In this document: piece by piece, positions 8,962-15,962 of the stretch
Layout: every line of letters begins with the position of its first letter
How positions within the stretch are numbered: position 1 is the first letter of the stretch
From: QQWI01 sp964522015
Lineage (GTDB): Bacteria > Bacillota > Clostridia > Peptostreptococcales > Acidaminobacteraceae
Direction of reading: 5' to 3'
NCBI GenBank assembly: GCA_964522015.1
Contig: CAZFST010000026.1
Coordinates: 1 to 64,000, forward strand
DNA length: 64,000 nt
Notes under the pieces: generated by a model
Databases searched by the model: none
Told to the model about the DNA's origin: nothing
What the model saw: only the letters and a program-made list of their open reading frames with translations
Translations under genes and position numbers: made by a program

Positions 8962-10656
8962 ATGAAACGTAATCACAGTTTAAAAACAAAAGCACTAGCT
9001 GTTTTGACAGCGGGGTTCATGCTAACTGCATCAGCAGTTCCAAGCTTTGCAGCCCCTTTATCAGAAATTAAAACTGGTTTTGCAAAGAATGTCATTATCA
9101 TGATACCTGATGGCATGAGCCACGCTGGTGTTACTTTAGCAAGATGGGTCTATAACGATGGAAAAGCGCTAAACATGGATGCTCTTGCCAGCGGTCTTGT
9201 GAGCACACACAACTCGGATACAGCTATCGCAGACTCTGCTCCAGCTGGAACAGCAATGGCCACAGGTTACAAAACACAGGATAAACTCATAGGGGTCAAG
9301 CCTACGCAAGCCACTTTGATTGGTGCCAGACCTGTTACCACAGAGGAAGGTTACACACCAGTTGCATCAATTCTTGAAGCTGCAAAACTCAAAGGAAAAA
9401 GTGTTGGTATCGTTGCAACTTCAGAAATCCAACACGCCACACCAGCTGACTTTTCGTCTCATGTAACACATAGAAACTTTTACACTGCAGTTGGTGAGCA
9501 ACAAGTCTATCAAAACATGGACGTTGTTTTAGGCGGCGGTGCTGCTTACTTATTGCCTGATACAAAGGGTTCTGTGGATCCTAAGAATAAAACACGAATT
9601 GATAGCGAAGATATGCAAGAGACTATTAAATCTTTGGGTTACACATTTGCGACAACCAGGGATCAAATGCTTCAGGTTAAAAGTGGCAAATTATGGGGTG
9701 CTTTCGCACCAGGCGCCATGAGTAAGCATATTGTTAAAAAGCAAGAAGAACCTTCAATTTCAGAAATGACCAGTAAGTCGATTGAGCTACTCTCTAAAAA
9801 CAAAAATGGCTTCTTTTTAATGGTTGAAGGATCACAAGTTGACTGGGCTGCCCATGGGGATCAGACAATCGGCACAATTTCTGAAATCAAAGCTTTTGAT
9901 GATGCTGTAGGTGTAGCACTTAAATATGCAAAATCAAATAAAGATACCCTTGTCATCGTGGCATCAGACCATGGTACAGGTGGGATTACAATTGGTGATG
10001 CAAGCACCACAGCTAACTACTCAGAATTGCCGATGAGTCATTTTACTGGGTCCCTAAAGAAAGCACTGACCACTGAGGAATCAGCTGCGATGCAGTTAAA
10101 TGCTGACCGTTCTAATGTTAAATTGGTAATGAGCACACTTGGTATTACTGACTTAACAGCGGAAGAAGAGAAAAAATTAGTGGATGCAAAGGGCACCGAC
10201 GAGAATGGTAAGAATTTTGATAATACCCTTTCAGAAATGGTGAAACTAGTTAATATGAGAGCGCATATCGCTTGGACAACTGGTGGTCACACAGGGGAAG
10301 ATGTTGTACTCTACACTTATGCCAATGGTTACGAGAATCGTTTAAGTGGCACGGTACAAAATAGCGACATCGCACTCTATGCTGCAAAAGCCCTTAACCT
10401 TGATCTTGATGCGACTTCAAATGCACTATTTGTACCACAGTCAAAATTAGAATCACTTGGATTCAAGGTATCCATTGATGATTCTGAACTGAGCAACATG
10501 GTGTTGGTACTTGAAAAAAATGGTAAAATGTACAGATTCCCAGAGAATAAAAATCATTTCCTCAATAGTGGTTACGTGAAGATTTACAATGGTCTTAATA
10601 TCTACAATGGTAAGCAATTCTTTATTCCTCAAGCTGCACTGAATTTGATCAAGTAA
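8962..10656 (+). CDS. Secreted alkaline phosphatase
   Basis: 564 residues. It releases phosphate from monoesters outside the cytoplasm. A signal peptide (1-30, ending PSFAAP) is clear. Catalytic and metal motifs of the PhoA family are present: D50 in MIPDGMS, the DSAPAGTAMATGYK nucleophile stretch (S92), QVDWAAHGDQ, VASDHGTGG and TGGHTGEDV. The last ~85 residues (from about 480) are an addition to the core: a beta-rich segment ending NGKQFFIPQAAL, which resembles a copper-amine-oxidase-N-like repeat often seen in clostridial secreted proteins. That part is a guess. It is transcribed alone between two related terminators, behind candidate Pho boxes, so phosphate-starvation control is likely. 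Confidence 0.9.
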   Translation: MKRNHSLKTKALAVLTAGFMLTASAVPSFAAPLSEIKTGFAKNVIIMIPDGMSHAGVTLARWVYNDGKALNMDALASGLVSTHNSDTAIADSAPAGTAMATGYKTQDKLIGVKPTQATLIGARPVTTEEGYTPVASILEAAKLKGKSVGIVATSEIQHATPADFSSHVTHRNFYTAVGEQQVYQNMDVVLGGGAAYLLPDTKGSVDPKNKTRIDSEDMQETIKSLGYTFATTRDQMLQVKSGKLWGAFAPGAMSKHIVKKQEEPSISEMTSKSIELLSKNKNGFFLMVEGSQVDWAAHGDQTIGTISEIKAFDDAVGVALKYAKSNKDTLVIVASDHGTGGITIGDASTTANYSELPMSHFTGSLKKALTTEESAAMQLNADRSNVKLVMSTLGITDLTAEEEKKLVDAKGTDENGKNFDNTLSEMVKLVNMRAHIAWTTGGHTGEDVVLYTYANGYENRLSGTVQNSDIALYAAKALNLDLDATSNALFVPQSKLESLGFKVSIDDSELSNMVLVLEKNGKMYRFPENKNHFLNSGYVKIYNGLNIYNGKQFFIPQAALNLIK

Positions 10657-10678
10657 GGATTTCTCTACACCACTAAAT

Positions 10679-10735
10679 GGAACATATCAGCTTTCTGTCT
10701 TGCACTCAGACGGATTGCTGATATGTTCTTTTCGA
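10679..10735 (+). terminator. Terminator after alkaline phosphatase
   Basis: Arms GAACATATCAGC and GCTGATATGTTC enclose a 25-base loop and are followed by TTTTCG. It shares ACATATCAGC and CGGATnGCTGAT with the terminator upstream of the gene. Confidence 0.75.
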
Positions 10736-10802
10736 TTTATATGCTTTGAGTAGGGTATTAGTTCTTTATAAACCCATTCAAATTTAAAATTGGAGGTATC
10801 TG

Positions 10803-11090
10803 ATGCAAACCACCCACGATATTGTCAATCATCGTTTTATCATCGACATCAATGACGCCGTAGCAGAACTGGTCTACGAGCAAGAGGGCAGTACCCTTCA
10901 TTTCACCCATACATTTGTACCAAAGCCATTGGAAGGTCAAGGAATCGGCAGGGCTTTGATGCTGGGTGCTATTGACTATTTACGAGATGAAGGACTCACC
11001 ATGGTCCCTGTTTGCCCCTATGTGATTGCCTATGCTAAAAAGAACTACAAAACATTAAGTGATTTATTGCCCAGTGATTTTTCCAGATAG
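10803..11090 (+). CDS. Small GNAT-like N-acetyltransferase
   Basis: 95 residues, the length of the YjdJ-type (COG2388) mini-GNAT proteins. HFTHTFVPKPLEGQGIGRALM holds the acetyl-CoA loop (EGQGIGRAL), followed by AIDYLRDEGLTMVPVCPYVIAYAKKN, where C-P-Y/F is typical of this group. The substrate is unknown for the family. It stands alone between the phosphatase terminator and the histidine kinase. TTGGAGGTATCTG precedes the ATG, giving a strong ribosome binding site. Confidence 0.85.
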   Translation: MQTTHDIVNHRFIIDINDAVAELVYEQEGSTLHFTHTFVPKPLEGQGIGRALMLGAIDYLRDEGLTMVPVCPYVIAYAKKNYKTLSDLLPSDFSR

Positions 11091-11206
11091 GCTTAAAATA
11101 AGTCCGTATATTTTCCATAAATAGCCTAGTCATTTACGATAAAAAGTGTCATAATGAGGTAGGTAACATTTGGGATATTATTCAGGCATAATTTTAAGAG
11201 GGAATC

Positions 11207-12382
11207 ATGACAAATACATTCAGGCTCTTTTGGCGATTGTTTTTTTATGGGGTGATGGTGGTGTTGCTGCTAGATGGAAAAGCCACTGAACCCTGGGGTT
11301 TTATGATCCTAGGGGTGGCACTTTCCTTGGGTTTTTATAAATCTGAAGCCCTAATCAAAGAAAATCGCCAAGGAGTAGGCCAACTACTCTTTGCACTCGA
11401 ATGGTTACTACTGATTCTAGCAATGGGAGGCCATAGTCCCTATTTCGTAATCGGCACCGCTGTTTTGCTAGCTGAATGGTGTTGGATCAGTATGACAAAG
11501 GCCAAGACAAAAATCAAAATCGTCGCTGCTTTTTTAGCCATCGCCCTTAGTTATCCATTAATTCCTACTCAAGCAATTCCCACAGATATGACCACGGTCG
11601 TATTGCAATTTTCACTCTCAGCATTGATTCTTTGGTTAGGTTTAGTGCTTAACGACATGCAAGCGAGAAAAATCGCCGCCCAACAGTATTATGATCAGCT
11701 TCGTGAATCTGAAATCGCTTTAAAAAATGCCAATGTAGAATTAGAAGCCTATTATGAGACTTTGGAAGAAGTCACCATACTAAGAGAGCGTAATCGCATC
11801 AGTCGGGATATTCACGATAATGTTGGCCATGCCCTGGCAACTACCTTAATCCAGCTTCAGGCAATTGAGCATAGAATGCAGGGGAAACAAGACCCTGATA
11901 GTGTTATCATCACAACCTTAACAGACTTTGTGCGAACATCATTGGCAACGACTAGGCAAATTGTTCGGGATATGGTTCCCAAGATGTTGTCTTATAAAAA
12001 ATTCAAAATTGATTTGACAGAATTATGCAACCAGTCTTCAAAATTAACGGGTCTACAAGTCATCTTAACCATGCCCGACACGGATCTATCTCTGACGGAG
12101 AACCATCATGAATGCCTATTTCAGTGCGTTAAAGAAGGTCTAACCAATGCCATGAAGCATGGTCAGGCGAGATCTGTTCGCGTGATTCTAACTGTATTTG
12201 AATCCTCAGTCTGTTTAACCATCCGTGATGACGGGATTGGCACCAATTTGGTGAGGCCTTCTTTTGGACTAGAGGCTATGAGGAGTAGGATAGAAACCAT
12301 GAGGGGAAATCAGGTTATCGAATCAGCACCCAATCAGGGATTTACCATTAAAGTGACACTGCCAAGGGAGATTTTGATATGA
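11207..12382 (+). CDS. Sensor histidine kinase, NarL/LnrJ type
   Basis: 391 residues. About five hydrophobic segments fill residues 5-150, with almost no extracellular domain, so the ligand is probably sensed in the membrane. A coiled-coil linker leads to a HisKA_3 dimerisation domain with the phospho-acceptor motif RERNRISRDIHDNVGHAL and to an HATPase_c domain (KEGLTNAMKHG N-box, IRDDGIGTN G-box, FGLEAMRSRIETM). The response regulator follows with a 4-base overlap (ATGA), then an ABC transporter. Gene order and kinase type match the linearmycin-sensing LnrJK-LnrLMN system of Bacillus; the actual signal here is unknown. AGAGGGAATC precedes the ATG. Confidence 0.9.
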   Translation: MTNTFRLFWRLFFYGVMVVLLLDGKATEPWGFMILGVALSLGFYKSEALIKENRQGVGQLLFALEWLLLILAMGGHSPYFVIGTAVLLAEWCWISMTKAKTKIKIVAAFLAIALSYPLIPTQAIPTDMTTVVLQFSLSALILWLGLVLNDMQARKIAAQQYYDQLRESEIALKNANVELEAYYETLEEVTILRERNRISRDIHDNVGHALATTLIQLQAIEHRMQGKQDPDSVIITTLTDFVRTSLATTRQIVRDMVPKMLSYKKFKIDLTELCNQSSKLTGLQVILTMPDTDLSLTENHHECLFQCVKEGLTNAMKHGQARSVRVILTVFESSVCLTIRDDGIGTNLVRPSFGLEAMRSRIETMRGNQVIESAPNQGFTIKVTLPREILI

Positions 12383-13005
12383 ATGTTCTAATTGTCGATG
12401 ATGAACCCTTAATTAGACAGGGATTAGCCTATTTACTCTCCACTTTTGAAGGTGTTAATGTGATTGGCCAGGCCGGAAATGGCAGTGAAGCCTTGTCCAT
12501 GTGCAAGGACTACCCTGTGGAAGTGGTGCTCATGGACATGCGCATGCCTGTCATGGATGGTTGCACAGCCACCCGCCTTATCAAAGAGGCATACCCGAAT
12601 ATTAACATCCTAGTCCTAACCACCTTTAAGGATGACCAGTACATTGGGGATGCTGTCAAATACGGTGCAAGCGGCTATCTATTAAAGGACAGTTCGCCTA
12701 GTTTGATTCACGATAGCCTTAAAAATATTTGTAGTGGTGGTTTTGTGGTGGATAGCAGCTTGATAAAAGGGGTTCTAGCGGATAAAAAACCAAAAATAGA
12801 TCCTAAACAATTTGATTTGTCAGAGAGAGAAGTTGCCATTATAGAACTGATGGCTGATGGTTTTAGCAATAAAGAGATTGGCAATCAGCTCTTTTTAACA
12901 GAGGGCACTGTGAAAAACAATGTGACTCAACTGCTGAATAAATTGGACTTAAAAGATAGAACCCAGATTGTTGCCTTTGCATTTAGGCATGGTTTGGTGC
13001 AATGA
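12379..13005 (+). CDS. NarL/LuxR-type response regulator
   Basis: 208 residues. The receiver domain (1-120) has the acidic pocket DDE (D7, D8), the phospho-acceptor D54 in VVLMDMRMPVMDG, T/S in VLTTF and the lysine in YLLKDSS. The LuxR helix-turn-helix (145-205) reads LSEREVAIIELMADGFSNKEIGNQLFLTEGTVKNNVTQLLNKL. It is the cognate partner of the overlapping histidine kinase and probably activates the ABC operon starting at 13159, whose promoter region contains TGACCT palindromes. Confidence 0.93.
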   Translation: MNVLIVDDEPLIRQGLAYLLSTFEGVNVIGQAGNGSEALSMCKDYPVEVVLMDMRMPVMDGCTATRLIKEAYPNINILVLTTFKDDQYIGDAVKYGASGYLLKDSSPSLIHDSLKNICSGGFVVDSSLIKGVLADKKPKIDPKQFDLSEREVAIIELMADGFSNKEIGNQLFLTEGTVKNNVTQLLNKLDLKDRTQIVAFAFRHGLVQ

Positions 13006-13048
13006 CTATTGTAACCACTTATCAAATGTCTTATCGAATGACTTAGGG

Positions 13049-13070
13049 AATGACCTAGGTCATTTTTTTT
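13049..13070 (+). terminator. Terminator after the response regulator
   Basis: AATGACCTAGGTCATT is a perfect palindrome followed by eight T residues, a compact intrinsic terminator. The core TGACCTAGGTCA may double as an operator, since TGACCT half-sites recur at 13073-13078 and, inverted, at 13116-13121. Confidence 0.75.
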
Positions 13071-13071
13071 A

Positions 13072-13122
13072 GTGACCTAGTGCAATTATCTGATCGGCAA
13101 GCCTTTGCTATACTGAGGTCAC
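13072..13122 (+). promoter_or_regulatory. Promoter and candidate operator of the ABC operon
   Basis: TGCTATACT (13106-13114) is an extended -10. Inverted GTGACCT (13072-13078) and AGGTCAC (13116-13122) flank it. Together with the upstream terminator this gives the transporter its own, probably regulator-controlled, transcription. Confidence 0.45.
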
Positions 13123-13158
13123 AGATTGAGATGAACACGATGATCTTTGGAGGCCAAT

Positions 13159-14094
13159 ATGATTACGATTAATGAGGTTAGTAAACGATACCACGATCAA
13201 TTAGCAGTTGATAGAATATCCCTCACCATCAAACGGGGAGAAATATTTGGACTTTTAGGACCTAATGGAGCAGGGAAAACATCATTGGTCAACATGATGA
13301 GCGGGGTAGTGGCAATCGATGGGGGGACCATTGAGATTGATGGTTATAATATCAAAACATCCCCCCTTGAAGCCAAGCGAAAAATCGGGGTTGTCCCCCA
13401 AGAAATTGCCCTGTTTGATGGGATGACAGTGGTTCAAAATCTAAGTTATTTTGGTGCTTTATATGGCTTAAAAGGCAATGGACTTAAGCAAGGTATCAAG
13501 GAAGCCCTGGAGATGTCGCAACTGGAAGAAAAGAGCAAGAAAAAGGTAAAGACCCTTTCGGGTGGCATGAAAAGACGTTTGAACATCGTTTGTGCTATGA
13601 TGCATAAACCCAATATATTAATATTAGATGAACCCACTGTTGGCATTGATCCACAGTCCAGAAATCATATTATGGAAGTAGTGAAAATGCTAAATACCAA
13701 GCATCAAATGACAATCATTTATATTACCCATTACATGGAGGAAGTTGAAAAACTCTGTCACCGAGTGGGGATTATTGATAAGGGACAACTCATAATGGAC
13801 GGAACCATACCAGCCATCGTCAATAGTTTGACAGATGAGTGTATCGTCGATGTCATGTGTGATAGACCAAGTGAACAACAACTGTATCTATTGGATTCTT
13901 CAACCGGGATCAAATGGGTTAAACGGTCTGAAATAGGGATTCAAATAGCTTTGCATAAAGGCTATGATCACTTGTCACCAGTGGTAGAGTTGCTCAGTCA
14001 AGCAGCGCTGAAGGTGACGAGCCTGTCTTTTATTAAGCCTAGTTTAGAACATGCTTTTCTAAAGCTAACGGGACATGCACTGAGAGATGCCTAG
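13159..14094 (+). CDS. ABC transporter ATP-binding protein, LnrL/drug-exporter type
   Basis: 311 residues: one nucleotide-binding domain (1-220) plus a C-terminal extension. Walker A is GPNGAGKTS, the signature LSGGMKRRL, Walker B NILILDEPTVGIDP, and the switch histidine ITHYMEE. The LSGGM variant and the C-terminal ~90 residues are typical of ABC-2-type exporters for lipophilic drugs or lantibiotics. I chose ATG 13159; TTTGGAGG upstream is its ribosome binding site, and the TTG at 13147 lies inside that site. Two ABC-2-type permease genes follow at once, and the kinase-regulator pair precedes it. Confidence 0.92.
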   Translation: MITINEVSKRYHDQLAVDRISLTIKRGEIFGLLGPNGAGKTSLVNMMSGVVAIDGGTIEIDGYNIKTSPLEAKRKIGVVPQEIALFDGMTVVQNLSYFGALYGLKGNGLKQGIKEALEMSQLEEKSKKKVKTLSGGMKRRLNIVCAMMHKPNILILDEPTVGIDPQSRNHIMEVVKMLNTKHQMTIIYITHYMEEVEKLCHRVGIIDKGQLIMDGTIPAIVNSLTDECIVDVMCDRPSEQQLYLLDSSTGIKWVKRSEIGIQIALHKGYDHLSPVVELLSQAALKVTSLSFIKPSLEHAFLKLTGHALRDA

Positions 14095-14103
14095 GGGGAT
14101 GGA

Positions 14104-14934
14104 ATGAAAAATCATGGGATGACATTTAGATACGCCGGACAGGTGATCAAACATTTAAGCCACTACCCTATGCTCTGGTCCAGTTTGGTGATTTTGCCCC
14201 TGGTGCTAGGGACCATGTACGGCTTACTTTACAGAAGTCTCTTTAGTACTGGACTCGATCAAATGACGGCAGTGAAAACCAGCCAATTATCAAATCTGAT
14301 TCATGTCATTCAAGGTGGACAGGTGCTATCCTCGGTGGCGACAATGCAACTCAGTGTGTTCACAGGTTTGTCCTTCTTTTTATCATCTTTTGGAGTTGCT
14401 ATGTTTATTAAATATCGGGAGAAAAATCTTGCTAAGCGGCTAATTACCATGGGTTTTTCAGATGGCCATGTGTTTTGGGGTGAAGCTTGTGCTTATCTCC
14501 TCTTCAATGTAGTGGTTGTATCTGTATTCAATGGGGTTTTCTATTGCCTCAATGGTCTGTACAACCAGACACTCCCAGGTTTATTCTTAGGTGTCATCAT
14601 CATGATCTTTATACAAAGTGTTGTCGGTGCTGGTTATGGGCTTCTGTTTTTAGGCTGGATTAAAAAAGAGTCCACTTTCTCGCTGTTTCATTTTATACCG
14701 GCATTTGTGTTGTCCTTTATTGGCGGCGCCATGTTTCCAGTGGCGCAAGTCAGTAGCGAGGGCCTGTACCAGTGGATGCCAACTTACGTGCTCAGTACCT
14801 TCTATACTGGAATATATGAAGGTAGACTTGCTTTCGAACAGAAGGAATGGTTCCAATGCGCTGCTGTTTTGGGGCTTGGAATATTACTGACGGTCATTGG
14901 AAGATTGAAATTCAGCTTGAAAGAGGTGGCCTAA
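14104..14934 (+). CDS. ABC-2-type transporter permease (first)
   Basis: 276 residues with about six hydrophobic segments (roughly 18-40, 80-100, 120-150, 160-185, 195-220, 245-265). FHFIPAFVLSFIGGAMFPV fits the ABC-2 permease consensus near the fifth helix. It is shorter than Bacillus LnrM and lacks the large extracellular domain between the first two helices. CTAGGGGGATGG is a strong ribosome binding site 9 bases after the ATPase gene. The second permease start overlaps the stop (TAATG), so the two are coupled and probably form a heterodimer with the upstream ATPase. Confidence 0.85.
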   Translation: MKNHGMTFRYAGQVIKHLSHYPMLWSSLVILPLVLGTMYGLLYRSLFSTGLDQMTAVKTSQLSNLIHVIQGGQVLSSVATMQLSVFTGLSFFLSSFGVAMFIKYREKNLAKRLITMGFSDGHVFWGEACAYLLFNVVVVSVFNGVFYCLNGLYNQTLPGLFLGVIIMIFIQSVVGAGYGLLFLGWIKKESTFSLFHFIPAFVLSFIGGAMFPVAQVSSEGLYQWMPTYVLSTFYTGIYEGRLAFEQKEWFQCAAVLGLGILLTVIGRLKFSLKEVA

Positions 14935-15929
14935 TGATAAAAGTCGCAATCGTTACCTGTAAAAGACTGCTTTTAGATAAAACCGTGGTAATTGCCATGT
15001 GGCTTGTGCCAATTTTAATTGTGTTGGCGTTTGGTATGTTAACAAGGGGGCCAGGACAGCAAGCACCACTAAAATTAGCACTTGTGGGGGCTTTACCAGT
15101 CTCGGTGGTTGAACGACTACCGGAGCAGGTGAGATTTACTGGCGCACAGACCATTGAAGAGGCCCTCGACCTATTAAAGCGAGGAAAAGTTGGGGCTTCA
15201 ATTTTAATTGAGAACGGGGAAATTACAGGGATCTACGCACAGAATCAACAAGATGGTGAGATTGTGGCTTCAATCTTAGCTTCAGAACAGCCCTCAACAC
15301 CACAAAAAACAGAGACACCTAAGCCAAAGGATAAGTCAGCTCAAAGGGATGCACTTCTAAATTTCATCATCAATTATATGATGTTTTCCCTAATTGCCAT
15401 GGCCTCCGATTTGACGATTTTAAGAAGCAATCGTGTGATGATGCGTCTTGCAACCATGCCACTGCGCATTCATGAGGTTCTTGGTGGTCATGTACTGGCT
15501 TTTGCAGCCATGTTAGTGGGGCAGGTATTTATTGTTCATCTGACTGTTAAGCTGGTGTTAGGGATTGAACTAGTCAGTAACTTATTCTTGGGTATGCTGA
15601 TTATGGGCGCAATGGTTCTGATTATACTCAGTTTGGGATTATTAGTGACTCGATTCACTTCACAAACGACATTTGTACCTTTAGTGGCAAATGGATTAAT
15701 GGTGCCTTTAATGATGGTTAGCGGGACTTTTATGAATCTAGAGGGCCTTGGATGGCTAAGTCAGTTAAAATATATAACGCCACAGTTCTGGGTCACTGAT
15801 GCTTATGCTGCGCTAAATACTGGCGCTGGCAATATTAGTCTCCATCTGATGGTCTTATTGATCATGGGTTTTGTGATTTTCACACTGAGTACAATTGGTC
15901 GTGATTTCAATTCTTTGCAAAGGGTATAA
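14934..15929 (+). CDS. ABC-2-type transporter permease (second)
   Basis: 331 residues. One membrane helix near residues 17-37 is followed by an external loop domain (about 40-140) with a KPKDKSAQRD linker and then five helices in the C-terminal half (LLNFIINYMMFSLIAMASD to the end), the usual ABC2_membrane_3 layout. LATMPLRIHEVLGGHVLA is the conserved cytoplasmic coupling region. I chose ATG 14934, overlapping the upstream stop and preceded by AGAGGTGG; the longer frame from 14847 overlaps permease 1 without a ribosome binding site. Confidence 0.87.
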   Translation: MIKVAIVTCKRLLLDKTVVIAMWLVPILIVLAFGMLTRGPGQQAPLKLALVGALPVSVVERLPEQVRFTGAQTIEEALDLLKRGKVGASILIENGEITGIYAQNQQDGEIVASILASEQPSTPQKTETPKPKDKSAQRDALLNFIINYMMFSLIAMASDLTILRSNRVMMRLATMPLRIHEVLGGHVLAFAAMLVGQVFIVHLTVKLVLGIELVSNLFLGMLIMGAMVLIILSLGLLVTRFTSQTTFVPLVANGLMVPLMMVSGTFMNLEGLGWLSQLKYITPQFWVTDAYAALNTGAGNISLHLMVLLIMGFVIFTLSTIGRDFNSLQRV

Positions 15930-15932
15930 AGA

Positions 15933-15954
15933 CTCATATCGTGATATGAGGAGG
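15933..15954 (+). promoter_or_regulatory. Hairpin touching the ribosome binding site
   Basis: CTCATATC-GT-GATATGAG is an 8-bp perfect inverted repeat whose right arm runs into the Shine-Dalgarno sequence GAGGAGGT (from 15948). It could lower translation of the downstream kinase. The 2-base loop means the top pairs would open. Confidence 0.45.
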
Positions 15955-15962
15955 TAATTACC

